From Actinomycetes bacterium (GTDB lineage: Bacteria; Actinomycetota; Acidimicrobiia; Acidimicrobiales; Palsa-688), in contig JAKAXG010000019.1 of assembly GCA_021827225.1 (NCBI GenBank), positions 1-16,406 of the forward strand: 16,406 bases of DNA, in the 5' to 3' direction. Within the stretch, counting starts at the first letter, position 1, and the number at the start of each line of letters is the position of its first letter. The position numbers and the translations under genes are program-made. The notes under the pieces are model-generated. The model was not told the DNA's origin. It made no database searches and saw only the letters and a list, made by a program, of their open reading frames with translations. Shown here in pieces: positions 7,651 through 15,531 of this stretch.

Positions 7651-8628
7651 AGAAAGCGCGGTGGCCGACGACAGCGCCCGTTCCCACACCAGGTCCGGCC
7701 GGAGATGGGTGAGGGCGGTGGCCAGCGAGGTGGCCAGCGGGTCCTCGGGCAGGGTGGCGGTCATGCGGAGGGTGGCGCCGTCGGGCAGGACGGCCTCGGC
7801 CGCCACCAGGCGCTGACCTTCCACCCGCTCGACGCTGAAGGTGGCCTCGCCCTCGTCGGACCGGCAGGTCAGCCGCAGGGACACGTGGCGGGCGTCGCTG
7901 AGCGAGATCCGCCGGGGGGCCAGCCCCGTCTGGGCGGTGATCCAGCCGCCCAGCAGCCGCCGGGGCCCGACCTTGCCGGCGATGTCCGCCGACTCCACGG
8001 CCTCCAGCCAGCGCCGGCTGGCCGCCGGCTCGAACAGCCCGGCCAGCAGCTCCCGCCAGGGCGCCAGCCGGCTCCAGGACAGGTCGACCAGCGTCCGGCG
8101 GCGGGCCAGCTGGAGCAGGCTCCGCAGCTGCCCGGGGTCGGGGGCGTCGCGGCTGTCGATCAGGACGGCGGTGGCCACCGAGAGCAGCGGGTCAGACGGC
8201 TGGGGGATCGAGTTGACGTACCACACCGCCACCGGGAGGTCGGAGAGGGTGAGGGCGTCGACCAGCGAGTCCAGGTGGTGGGCCGCCTGGCCGCCCACCT
8301 CGAGGACGATCTCCTCGAAGGTGGTCCGGTGGTTCCCGGAGTCGAGGGCGTAGAGGGTGGTACGGGCCCCGAGGGAGGCGACGTGGTCGGGTTCGGGCCG
8401 GACGAGCACGATGCGCGACGGGTGGTGGCCGGCGAGGACGCGCAGCGCCGCCGACGCGCCGCGGGCGTCGTCCTCGGTGTGGGCCACCCCCACCAGGGTC
8501 ATGACGGCGGTGCGGGCCGAGGACACCGGTCCGTCGGAACGGTCCTGCAGCTCGCCCAGGGCGGCGACCACGTCGGAGAGGTGGATCCCCTCCGCCGACC
8601 AGCTGTCGAGGGCTACGGGGTCCGCCAC
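7645..8628 (-). CDS. opcA: Glucose-6-phosphate dehydrogenase assembly protein OpcA
   Basis: This 327-aa protein matches OpcA, which activates or assembles glucose-6-phosphate dehydrogenase in cyanobacteria and actinobacteria. It has no catalytic motif of its own. Features I recognise are the HPSRIVLV segment at 69-76, the LPVAVWY segment at 131-137 (family form LPVVVWW), and a C-terminal region rich in hydrophobic and acidic residues. The gene directly follows zwf and overlaps it by 16 bases, as expected for an obligate partner. The GTG start is preceded by GAAGGA about nine bases upstream, inside the zwf 3' end. Identification rests on sequence resemblance and on the highly specific gene context. 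Confidence 0.92.
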   Translation of the reverse strand: MADPVALDSWSAEGIHLSDVVAALGELQDRSDGPVSSARTAVMTLVGVAHTEDDARGASAALRVLAGHHPSRIVLVRPEPDHVASLGARTTLYALDSGNHRTTFEEIVLEVGGQAAHHLDSLVDALTLSDLPVAVWYVNSIPQPSDPLLSVATAVLIDSRDAPDPGQLRSLLQLARRRTLVDLSWSRLAPWRELLAGLFEPAASRRWLEAVESADIAGKVGPRRLLGGWITAQTGLAPRRISLSDARHVSLRLTCRSDEGEATFSVERVEGQRLVAAEAVLPDGATLRMTATLPEDPLATSLATALTHLRPDLVWERALSSATALSD

Positions 8629-10133
8629 TGCCGGCCGTCCTTCTCGATGAGCTGATCGGCCGGGCGGGGGCCCCACGTGCCGGCGGCGTAGCCGGCCAGC
8701 GGGACGGCCCGCCCCTGCCAGGCGTCGAGGATGGGGTCGACGATCTGCCAGGCCTGGTCCACCTCGTCGCTGCGGATGAACAGGGTCGGGTCGCCGACCA
8801 TGGCGTCGAGGAGCAGGCGTTCGTACGCCTCCGGCGGGTCCTCCATGAACGCCGACCCGTAGGACATGTCCATGAGCACGTCTCTCACGTTGAACGCCTG
8901 GCCGGGCACCTTGGCGCCGAAGCGGAGGGCGACGCCCTCGTCGGGCTGGATGCGCAGCACCAGGGCGTTCGGCCGCAGGTCCCGGCTCTCGGCCTGCCCG
9001 AAGGCCAGGTGGGGTACGTCCTGGAACTGCAGGGCCACCTCGGTGGCCCGCTTGGGGAGACGCTTGCCGGTGCGGATGTAGATGGGCACGCCGGCCCAGC
9101 GCCAGTTGTCCACCATCAGCTTCATGGCCACATAGGTCTCGGTCTGGCTGTTCGGGTCGACGTCGGGCTCCTGGCGGTAGGCGGGGACGGCCCGGCCCTC
9201 GCTCCAGCCGCTGTCGTACTGGCCGCGCACCACGTTGGTGCGCACGTCGTCGGGGGTGGGGATGACCACCGACCGCAGCGCCTTGACCTTCTCGTCGCGG
9301 ATGCCCTGGGCGTCGATGGTCCCGGGCGGCTCCATGAGCGTGAGCGAGAGCACCTGCATCATGTGGTTCTGCACGATGTCGCGCAGGGCCCCGGCCGTCT
9401 CGTAGAAGCCACCGCGCTTCTCCACCCCGAGGGCCTCGGCCACCGTGATCTGTACGTGGTCGATGTAGCTGCGGTTCCACAGCGGTTCGAAGATGGCGTT
9501 GGCGAAGCGCAGGGCCAGGACGTTCTGGACGGTCTCCTTACCCAGGTAGTGGTCGATGCGGTAGATCTGCTCCTCGCTGAAGGTGCGGTGCAGACCGGCG
9601 TCGAGCTCCCGGGCGCTGTCCAGGTCCCGCCCGAAGGGCTTCTCGATGACCAGCCGGACCGCCGCCTCCCGATGCGGTGGCCGGTTCAGCCCGGCGGCCC
9701 CGAGGCCGTCGGCCACCTGCTCGAACACCGCCGGGATGGTCGCCAGGTAGTAGGTGCGGTTCCCGAACGAGCCGATCTCCTCCTCGACCTCGCCGATGAC
9801 CTTGGCCAGGGTGGTGAAGGTCGACTGGTCGCCGTACTCGCCGGTGACGTAGCGGCTGTGCTTCACCACCTCCGCCCAGGCCGAGGAGGCGTCGGGGACG
9901 GCGTTGGTCATGAGCTGGCGGAACCCGTCGTCGGACAGCTCGGTGCGGGCCACGCCCACCACCGCGAAGGACTGGGGTAGCAGGCGTCTGCGGCACAGCT
10001 GCTGCAGCGCCGGCAGAAGCTTGCGGGCGGTCAGGTCACCCGAGGCGCCGACCACGATCAACACCCCCGGGGGGGCCCGCCGGGTTGTGTCTATACCTTC
10101 CGCCAGGGAGTTGACAGGAAGGTCGGGGGTCAA
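8613..10133 (-). CDS. zwf: Glucose-6-phosphate 1-dehydrogenase
   Basis: This 506-aa enzyme oxidises glucose 6-phosphate to 6-phosphogluconolactone with reduction of NADP+ or NAD+, the entry step of the oxidative pentose phosphate pathway. Motifs seen are the coenzyme site GASGDLTARKL at 29-39, EKPFGRD at 164-170, and the active-site signature RIDHYLGKE at 192-200 with its catalytic histidine. The length is normal for the family. No ATG or GTG gives a sensible start. A TTG forms a TTGA overlap with the tal stop and has GGAGGGG exactly seven bases upstream, so I chose it. Coenzyme preference cannot be read with certainty from the sequence. It lies between tal and opcA in the usual actinobacterial order. 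Confidence 0.95.
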   Translation of the reverse strand: MTPDLPVNSLAEGIDTTRRAPPGVLIVVGASGDLTARKLLPALQQLCRRRLLPQSFAVVGVARTELSDDGFRQLMTNAVPDASSAWAEVVKHSRYVTGEYGDQSTFTTLAKVIGEVEEEIGSFGNRTYYLATIPAVFEQVADGLGAAGLNRPPHREAAVRLVIEKPFGRDLDSARELDAGLHRTFSEEQIYRIDHYLGKETVQNVLALRFANAIFEPLWNRSYIDHVQITVAEALGVEKRGGFYETAGALRDIVQNHMMQVLSLTLMEPPGTIDAQGIRDEKVKALRSVVIPTPDDVRTNVVRGQYDSGWSEGRAVPAYRQEPDVDPNSQTETYVAMKLMVDNWRWAGVPIYIRTGKRLPKRATEVALQFQDVPHLAFGQAESRDLRPNALVLRIQPDEGVALRFGAKVPGQAFNVRDVLMDMSYGSAFMEDPPEAYERLLLDAMVGDPTLFIRSDEVDQAWQIVDPILDAWQGRAVPLAGYAAGTWGPRPADQLIEKDGRQWRTP

Positions 10134-11239
10134 ATCGATTCCCCTCCAGTGATCGAGTTGGCCTTGTCGGTCAGGGACTGGATGAGCTCGTCCCAGCTCT
10201 TCACGAACGAGGCCACCCCCTCCTGCTCGAGCACCCGGGACACGTCGGCCATGTCGACGCCGGCGTCGGGCAGCTCCTCCTCCAGGAGGTGGTGGGCGCC
10301 GTCGAGGTCGCTGTCCACGGTGCGGGCCACCGTCCCGTGGTCGAGGAAGGCGTCGACGGTGGCGTCGGGCATGGTGTTGACGGTGTGGGGGCCGACCAGG
10401 TTGTCCACGTAGAGAAGGTCCGGGTAGGCCGGGTTCTTGGTGGACGTGGACGCCCACAGCGGCCGCTGCGGGTGGGCGCCCTGGTCGGCCAGTGCCTGCC
10501 ACCTCGGCCCGGAGAAGGCGGAGCCGAACAGCTCGTAGGCCAGCTTGGCCTGGGCCACGGCGGCCCGCCCGGACAGGCGGGGGTCGGCCCCCGCCTTGTC
10601 CAGCCGGCGGTCCACCTCGGTGTCCACCCGGCTGACGAAGAACGACGCCACGCTGTGCACCGACCCGAGGTCGCCGCCGGCCGCGGCCAGGGCCTCCAGC
10701 CCGCTGAGGTAGGCCTCGATGACCTCCTGGTAGCGGGGCAGGCTGAATATGAGGGTCACGTTGATGTTGCGTCCCTCGGAGATCATCTTCTGCACGGCCG
10801 GGACCCCTTCGGCGGTGGCGGGGATCTTGACCATGAGGTTGGGCAGGGCGATCCGCTCGTGCAGGTTGCGGGCCGCCTCGATGGTCTCGTCGGTGCGGCT
10901 GGCCAGGTTGGGCGCCACCTCCAGCGAGACGAACCCGTCGACGCCGCCGCTGGCGTCGTGCACCGGCCGCAGGATGGTGCACGCCTCCTTCACGTCGGCG
11001 ACCGCCATGTCCCAGAAGGCGGCGTCCACCGAGTCGCGGCCGAGCACCTCACGGAACTGCTCGTCGTAGGCGTCGGAGCCGGTCATGGCCTTCTGGAAGA
11101 TGGTGGGGTTGGAGGTCACCCCCCGGATGCCCCGCTCCACGAGCTTGCGGAGGCCGCCCTGGCGCAGGCTGGGTCGGTTCAGGTTGTCGATCCAGGGGCT
11201 CTGGCCCTGTTCGGCGCAGAGTGCTTGCAGGTTGGTCAC
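10130..11239 (-). CDS. tal: Transaldolase
   Basis: This 369-aa cytosolic enzyme moves a three-carbon dihydroxyacetone unit between sedoheptulose 7-phosphate and glyceraldehyde 3-phosphate in the non-oxidative pentose phosphate pathway. Family motifs are WIDNL at 16-20, GVTSNPTIF at 40-48, SLEVAP at 105-110, and MVKIPAT at 136-142, in which Lys138 is the Schiff-base lysine. The length of about 370 aa is that of the long actinobacterial/cyanobacterial transaldolase form. The GTG start lies six bases after an AGGAGGA that overlaps the tkt stop codon, so the two genes are tightly linked. The stop overlaps the zwf start. Confidence 0.95.
   Translation of the reverse strand: MTNLQALCAEQGQSPWIDNLNRPSLRQGGLRKLVERGIRGVTSNPTIFQKAMTGSDAYDEQFREVLGRDSVDAAFWDMAVADVKEACTILRPVHDASGGVDGFVSLEVAPNLASRTDETIEAARNLHERIALPNLMVKIPATAEGVPAVQKMISEGRNINVTLIFSLPRYQEVIEAYLSGLEALAAAGGDLGSVHSVASFFVSRVDTEVDRRLDKAGADPRLSGRAAVAQAKLAYELFGSAFSGPRWQALADQGAHPQRPLWASTSTKNPAYPDLLYVDNLVGPHTVNTMPDATVDAFLDHGTVARTVDSDLDGAHHLLEEELPDAGVDMADVSRVLEQEGVASFVKSWDELIQSLTDKANSITGGESI
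10141..10147 (-). promoter_or_regulatory. Ribosome binding site that decides the zwf TTG start
   Basis: GGAGGGG lies seven bases before the TTG codon, within the end of tal. It is the only good Shine-Dalgarno near the N-terminus of zwf and supports the rare start codon. Confidence 0.7.
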
Positions 11240-11245
11240 GGCGCG

Positions 11246-11252
11246 TCCTCCT
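11246..11252 (-). promoter_or_regulatory. Ribosome binding site for tal overlapping the tkt stop codon
   Basis: AGGAGGA is placed six bases before the tal GTG, and its first two bases belong to the tkt TAG. It fixes the tal start and links the end of tkt translation to tal initiation. Confidence 0.7.
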
Positions 11253-13263
11253 AGTCCTCGTCGTCTTCGTCGTCGTACATGTCGGCCAGTCCCTCCAGCG
11301 CGTCGAGCAGGGTGGCGGCCCGGGCGGCCACGTGCTCGGCGGTGAAGCCGAACGACTCGAGCACCTCCGCTCCGGGGCCCGACGCGCCGAAGTGGTCGAT
11401 CGACACGGAGTCGTCGGCCCAGCGGGCCCAACCGAAGGAGGTGGCCGCCTCGACCGCCAGGATCGGGGCGTCGGCGCCCAGCACCGAGTCCTGGTAGTCG
11501 TCGTCCTGCTCCTCGAACAGCTCCCAGCTGGGCATCGACACCACCCGGGCGGCGATGCCGCGCTCGTCGAGCAGCTTCGCCGCCTCGACGCACAGCGACA
11601 CCTCCGACCCGGTGCCGATCAGCACCACATCAGGTTCGTCGTCGGTCTCGGTGAGCACGTAGGCGCCCCGCTCGAGGTTGTGGCCGAGCTCGGCCGTGCC
11701 CTCGAGCACCGGCAGGTTCTGGCGGCTGAGGATGAGGGCGGTGGGCCCGTCGTGCTCGATGGCCACCCGCAGGGCGTGGGCGGACTCGTTGGCGTCCGCC
11801 GGACGGATGACCCGCAGCCCCGGGATGGCCCGCACCGCGGCCAGCTGCTCGACCGGCTGGTGGGTCGGGCCGTCCTGGCCCAGGCCCACCGAGTCGTGGG
11901 TCCACGAATAGATGACCTTGGCCTCCGACAGGGCGGCCAGGCGGACGGCGCCGCGCATGTAGTCGCTGAACACGAAGAACGTCCCGCCGACGGGGAGCAC
12001 CCCGCCGTGCAGGTTGAGGCCGTTCATCACCGCCCCCATGGCGTGCTCGCGCACGCCGAAGGCGATGGCCCGGCCCTCCGGGTGCTCGTAGCTCTGCAGG
12101 GGCTCGTCGTCGAGCTTGGTGCCGGTGTTGCCGGTCAGGTCGGCGCCGCCGGCCACCAGGCCGGGGACGTCCTCGATCACCGCGTTGAGCGCGGTCTTGA
12201 GGGAGTTGCGGGTGGCGACCGACTCGCCCGGCTTCCAAACCGGCAGCTTCTCCTGCCAGCCGGGCTTGCCCCGATCCTCCCAGGCGGCGTCCCACGCTTC
12301 CCGGTCACCGGTCCAACCCTGGAGCCGGGACTCCCAGTCGGCCCGCCGCGACCGACCCCGCTCGCCGGCTGCCCGGTACATGTCCAGCACCTCCGGCGGT
12401 ACCCAGAAGTCCTGGTCGGGGGGCAGGCCGAGGACCTCCTTGGTGGCGCGCACCTCGTCGGCCCCGAACGGGGAGCCGTGGGCCTTGGGGCTGTCGGTCA
12501 TGTTGGGCGACGGGTAGCCGATGTGGCTGCGCAGCACCAGGAAGCTCGGTCGCTCCTCCTCGGCCATGGCCCGGCGGAGCCCCGCCTCCAGGGCGTCGGT
12601 GTCGTTGGCCACCTCCCCCAGGTGCTCGACGTGCCAGCCGTAGCTCTCGAACCGCTTCCCGGCGTCGTCACCGAGGGCGATCTCGGTGGGCCCGTCGATG
12701 GTGATGTGGTTGTCGTCGTAGACGTAGATGAGCCGGCCCAGCTTCAGGTGGCCGGCCAGGGAGGCGGCCTCGTGGCTGATGCCCTCCATGAGGTCCCCGT
12801 CGCTGCAGATGACGAAGGTGTGGTGGTCCACCAGGTCGGGGCTGAAGCGGGCCCGGAGCATGCGCTCGGCCAGGCCGAGACCCACCCCGTTGGCCACACC
12901 CTGGCCGAGCGGGCCGGTGGTCACCTCGATGCCGGGCAGGTGGTGCACCTCGGGATGGCCGGGGGTCCGGCTGTGGAGCTGGCGGAACTGCTCGAGGTCC
13001 TCCAGCTCGAGGCCGTAGCCGGTCAGGTACAGCATCGAGTACAGCAGGATGCAGGCGTGGCCGCAGGAGAGGACGAAGCGGTCCCGGTCCGGCCAGTGCG
13101 GATCCGACGGGTCGTAGTTCATGATCCGGGTCCACAGGACGTGGGCCAGCGGCGCCAGCGCCATGGCCGTGCCGGGGTGCCCGGAGTCGGCCTTCTGCGG
13201 GGCGTCCATGGCCAGACCCCGGATGACGTTGATACCGAGTTGCTCGAGGTCGCGCTCCGTCAT
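11251..13263 (-). CDS. tkt: Transketolase
   Basis: This 670-aa thiamine-diphosphate enzyme transfers two-carbon units between sugar phosphates in the non-oxidative pentose phosphate pathway. Key sites are His29, His69 and His103 in the N-terminal part, the ThDP/metal motif GDLMEG at 156-161 with Asn185 (DDNH), His262, the catalytic glutamate Glu406 in GVREHAMG, and HD at 456-457 and His468 for substrate binding. Length and motif order are normal. The last seven residues are all acidic (DDEDDED), an unusual tail. The ATG at 13263 follows a TAnnnT box by seven bases, so the transcript may be leaderless; an upstream in-frame start at 13296 would run through that promoter and is less likely. It heads the tkt-tal-zwf-opcA-pgl set. 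Confidence 0.96.
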   Translation of the reverse strand: MTERDLEQLGINVIRGLAMDAPQKADSGHPGTAMALAPLAHVLWTRIMNYDPSDPHWPDRDRFVLSCGHACILLYSMLYLTGYGLELEDLEQFRQLHSRTPGHPEVHHLPGIEVTTGPLGQGVANGVGLGLAERMLRARFSPDLVDHHTFVICSDGDLMEGISHEAASLAGHLKLGRLIYVYDDNHITIDGPTEIALGDDAGKRFESYGWHVEHLGEVANDTDALEAGLRRAMAEEERPSFLVLRSHIGYPSPNMTDSPKAHGSPFGADEVRATKEVLGLPPDQDFWVPPEVLDMYRAAGERGRSRRADWESRLQGWTGDREAWDAAWEDRGKPGWQEKLPVWKPGESVATRNSLKTALNAVIEDVPGLVAGGADLTGNTGTKLDDEPLQSYEHPEGRAIAFGVREHAMGAVMNGLNLHGGVLPVGGTFFVFSDYMRGAVRLAALSEAKVIYSWTHDSVGLGQDGPTHQPVEQLAAVRAIPGLRVIRPADANESAHALRVAIEHDGPTALILSRQNLPVLEGTAELGHNLERGAYVLTETDDEPDVVLIGTGSEVSLCVEAAKLLDERGIAARVVSMPSWELFEEQDDDYQDSVLGADAPILAVEAATSFGWARWADDSVSIDHFGASGPGAEVLESFGFTAEHVAARAATLLDALEGLADMYDDEDDED

Positions 13264-13276
13264 GCGGCCAACCCTA
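13264..13276 (-). promoter_or_regulatory. Probable leaderless promoter of the tkt operon
   Basis: TAGGGT at 13276-13271 fits the actinobacterial -10 pattern TAnnnT, and exactly seven bases separate it from the tkt ATG. Transcription would then begin at or next to the start codon. The -35 region is weak. No Shine-Dalgarno is present before this ATG, unlike the downstream genes. Confidence 0.5.
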
Positions 13277-13318
13277 CCCATGCCGGCGGGGCTCACCGGA
13301 CTAGGGCCGCTACCGCGC

Positions 13319-13708
13319 TCAGGCCGGGGGCAGGAGGGTGAGGGGCACGACGGTGGTGGGGCCGTCGGGGAGGAGGCGGCAGTGCGCCTCGATGGTGCCG
13401 TAGGACTTGAACTCCAGCTCGCCGCGCACCAGGCGGTAGGTGAACTTGCCCGGCTCCACGGTGAACGGCGACACGTTGCGGGCCACCTGCTCTCCGGACT
13501 CGTCGCGGAAGATCACCTCGAGGACACCCTGGCCGTCCTCGCCCGGCCGGCACCGGACCAGCACGATCAGGTGCGGGGTGACCGCCACGGGCGGCTCGGA
13601 CGGCGCGGGCAGGGAGAACATCACCCCGAGCAGGTCGATGCGGGTGGAGGGACCCGGCACCGGGCGCAGGTCGATGTTCTCGGCGAAGAGGGCGGAGAGG
13701 ATGTCCAT
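13319..13708 (-). CDS. Hypothetical protein, 129 aa
   Basis: I do not recognise this gene with certainty. It encodes 129 aa with no signal peptide and no membrane segment. The sequence alternates hydrophobic and polar residues with many Val, Pro and Arg, suggesting a beta-sandwich: VTPHLIVLVRCRPG at about 43-56, GVLEVIFRDESGEQ, and a C-terminal PLTLLPP. It faintly recalls short proteins of the DUF6941 type, but this is only an impression. It lies 55 bases before tkt and 39 bases after the desaturase, on the same strand. The ATG has no good Shine-Dalgarno; a TAGCCT box ten bases upstream may be a -10 element giving a very short leader. Confidence 0.65.
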   Translation of the reverse strand: MDILSALFAENIDLRPVPGPSTRIDLLGVMFSLPAPSEPPVAVTPHLIVLVRCRPGEDGQGVLEVIFRDESGEQVARNVSPFTVEPGKFTYRLVRGELEFKSYGTIEAHCRLLPDGPTTVVPLTLLPPA

Positions 13709-13724
13709 GGGGGAGTGCAGGCTA

Positions 13725-13741
13725 CCGCCGGGGACCGGCGG
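13725..13741 (-). terminator. Possible hairpin terminator after the desaturase gene
   Basis: CCGCCGG and CCGGCGG form a perfect seven-base-pair stem with a three-base loop, starting six bases after the desaturase stop. There is no U tract, which is common for terminator-like hairpins in high-GC actinobacteria. A possible -10 box for the next gene abuts the hairpin. Confidence 0.4.
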
Positions 13742-13747
13742 GGCGCC

Positions 13748-14509
13748 CTAGGCGGCCTGCGGCTCCCGGCGGGCGCCGGCGGCCAGCCTCGGTTCCAGGT
13801 GGCGGACGGTGAGCCACTTCAACTTTCCGGCCAGGGCCACGAACCACCAGCCGGGGTCGATCTCCCGCTTGGCGAACGACAGCCGGGCCGACGTCGGGGC
13901 GGCGTGGTGGTTGCTGTGCAGGCCCTCCCCGGCGGTCAGCCAGGCCAGCCACTGGCTGTTGGTGGCAGCCCCGCTGAACACCCGCCGGCCGTAGGTGTGG
14001 CCGACGGCGTTGACCGCCGAGTTGAGACCCAGGTAGGTGACCGTGTGGGTGGCGGCGGCGATGGCGGTCATCTCCCAGTTCTCGCCGAAGATGAAGAACA
14101 GGGCCACCACCCCCACACCGAGGCCGAGCAGGGCGTGGTCGAACAGGACCTTGTCCCACCGGTCGGGGGGCAGGTCCTTGGCGTACTTGTCCACCGTCAC
14201 GCCGTCGCGGGCCGCCTTGCGGTAGAGGGCCACGTTGGCCAGCTGCACCTTCCAGAACCCGTCGATCAGCGGCGAGTGGGGGTCGCCCTCCACGTCGGTG
14301 AAGGCGTGGTGCCGGCGGTGCACCCCGACCCACTGGCGGGGCCGGATCCCGGTGGTGAACCAGGTGACCAACCGGCAGGCGAAGCGCAGCCCGGGGGACA
14401 TGGTGATCGCCTTGTGGGAGAGGGTGCGGTGGAGGAACACGGTCGTGAGAAGGATGGCCACCTGGCAGGTGGCCAGGCCCACGACCACGGCGACGACGAT
14501 GCCGGTCAT
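13748..14509 (-). CDS. Membrane fatty acid (acyl-CoA) desaturase
   Basis: This 253-aa integral membrane di-iron enzyme probably inserts a double bond into a fatty acyl chain, as in the Delta-9 acyl-CoA/acyl-lipid desaturase family. The three histidine boxes are intact: HRTLSH at 27-32, HRRHH at 64-68 and HSNHH at 198-202, with an extra conserved NAVGH at 167-171. Hydrophobic stretches lie at about 3-25, 40-56, 124-142 and 147-165. It is shorter than most acyl-CoA desaturases (300 or more), mainly because of the short N-terminus. The ATG follows TACCTT by eight bases, again suggesting a leaderless start. Electron donor and chain position cannot be told from the sequence. It diverges from the Lon-N gene. 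Confidence 0.88.
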   Translation of the reverse strand: MTGIVVAVVVGLATCQVAILLTTVFLHRTLSHKAITMSPGLRFACRLVTWFTTGIRPRQWVGVHRRHHAFTDVEGDPHSPLIDGFWKVQLANVALYRKAARDGVTVDKYAKDLPPDRWDKVLFDHALLGLGVGVVALFFIFGENWEMTAIAAATHTVTYLGLNSAVNAVGHTYGRRVFSGAATNSQWLAWLTAGEGLHSNHHAAPTSARLSFAKREIDPGWWFVALAGKLKWLTVRHLEPRLAAGARREPQAA

Positions 14510-14576
14510 TGACGAACAAGGTACCCGGTCCCCCGGGCCCCAAGCACACCTCCCGCCGGCGTGGTAAGCCCGTCGG
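14510..14576. promoter_or_regulatory. Divergent promoter region between desaturase and Lon-N genes
   Basis: This 67-base gap serves two divergent genes. On the minus strand TACCTT (14523-14518) lies eight bases before the desaturase ATG and looks like a leaderless -10 box. On the plus strand TAAGCC (14565-14570) lies six bases before the GTG, a poorer match. No clear -35 boxes or operator repeats are seen. Confidence 0.45.
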
Positions 14577-15203
14577 GTGAGCCGTTATCTGCCGGTGTTC
14601 CCGCTGGGCGACCCACTGCTACCAACCCAGATCCTGCCGCTGCACATCTTCGAGGACCGCTACCGGGTCCTCATGGAGACCCTCACCGACTTCGGGGCGA
14701 CAGCCGAGATGGGGGTGGTGATGATCGAGCGGGGCAGCGAGGTGGGCGGCGGCGACGTGCGGGTCCCCGCCGGCACGGTGGCCCACCTGATCGAGTCGGA
14801 GCGCCTGGTGGACGGCCGCTGGGTGGCCATCTTCGCCGGCAGCCACCGCTTCCGGGTGCAGCGCTGGCTGCCCGACGACCCCTACCCGCAGGCGGAGGTG
14901 GACGAGCAGGCCGACGAGCAGTGGGACCCGGCCGACGCAGGGCTACTGGCGGACGCCGAAGCGGAGGTCCGCCGGGCCCTCGGTCTGGTGTCGGAGCTCG
15001 GCGACGGCAGCGTCAACCCGGCGTTCACCCTCAGCCCCGACCCGGTCATGCGGGCGTGGGAGCTGTGCGTGCGGGCCCCGGTGGGGGCGCTCGACCACCA
15101 GCGCCTTCTGGAGGCCCCGACCCGCTCGGAGCGCCTGGAGCTGCTGGTCCGCCAGGTAGCCGACGTTTCCCGATTGCTTGCGTTCCGGCTGCGCGGGCGA
15201 TAA
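14577..15203 (+). CDS. Stand-alone Lon N-terminal (substrate-binding) domain protein
   Basis: This 208-aa protein consists of the Lon protease N-terminal domain alone, without the ATPase or protease domains. The start LPVFPLGDPLLPTQ, then LPLHIFEDRYRVLM at about 23-36, matches the family pattern LPLFPLG...LPLHIFExRYRxL. The middle (MGVVMI, GTVAHLIE, GRWVAIFAGSHRFRV) gives the expected beta-barrel, followed by a helical C-terminal half ending LLAFRLRGR. Such stand-alone proteins are widespread, but their role is unsettled; protein-quality control or substrate binding has been proposed. The GTG start is close to a weak -10-like box. The next gene starts 13 bases downstream, so the two are probably cotranscribed. 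Confidence 0.87.
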   Translation: MSRYLPVFPLGDPLLPTQILPLHIFEDRYRVLMETLTDFGATAEMGVVMIERGSEVGGGDVRVPAGTVAHLIESERLVDGRWVAIFAGSHRFRVQRWLPDDPYPQAEVDEQADEQWDPADAGLLADAEAEVRRALGLVSELGDGSVNPAFTLSPDPVMRAWELCVRAPVGALDHQRLLEAPTRSERLELLVRQVADVSRLLAFRLRGR

Positions 15204-15216
15204 GGATCGTCGGTTT

Positions 15217-15531
15217 GTGAGCAAACAGGACGACAAGGGGCTGGGCTCCCACTTCAACGAGTTGCTCGGGCTGGTGGTCGCCTACGCCAAACAGGAGACC
15301 GTCGTCCCGCTCAAGAGCCTGGGCCGATTCGTCGCCTTCGGCACCGCCGGGGCCCTGCTCCTCGCCACCGGAGGGGCGATGCTCACCCTGGCCGCGGTGC
15401 GGGTCATCCAGACCGAGAGCCGCCCCCACCTCACCGGCAACCTGACCTGGGTGCCCTACCTCGGGGGTGTCCTGGTTGCCGCCGTCGGGGTCGTGTGGGC
15501 CGTCACCCGGATCGGCAAGGGAACGAGATGA
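15217..15531 (+). CDS. Small membrane protein, Actinobacterial holin-X/YqjE-like
   Basis: This 104-aa protein has an amphipathic N-terminal segment (about 12-33, ELLGLVVAYAKQETVVPL), then two membrane helices at about 38-63 and 78-97. The pattern of an 'LxxLVxxYxKxE' helix followed by two membrane spans resembles the phage-holin-superfamily-III/YqjE group, which is common in actinobacterial chromosomes and not tied to phage here. The GTG start has AAGGA ten bases upstream. The stop overlaps the next gene as ATGA. Function is unknown; these proteins are usually considered envelope-associated. Confidence 0.72.
   Translation: MSKQDDKGLGSHFNELLGLVVAYAKQETVVPLKSLGRFVAFGTAGALLLATGGAMLTLAAVRVIQTESRPHLTGNLTWVPYLGGVLVAAVGVVWAVTRIGKGTR

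Noticed and set aside
11221..13341. A plus-strand open frame of about 700 codons opposite transketolase
   Set aside because: It mirrors the tkt gene, is rich in Gly/His/Val/Arg, and has no domain. A true overlap of this size is very unlikely.
15217..15531. Reading the holin-like gene as a sign of a prophage
   Set aside because: No phage structural, lysis or integration genes are near, and such proteins are common in actinobacterial chromosomes.
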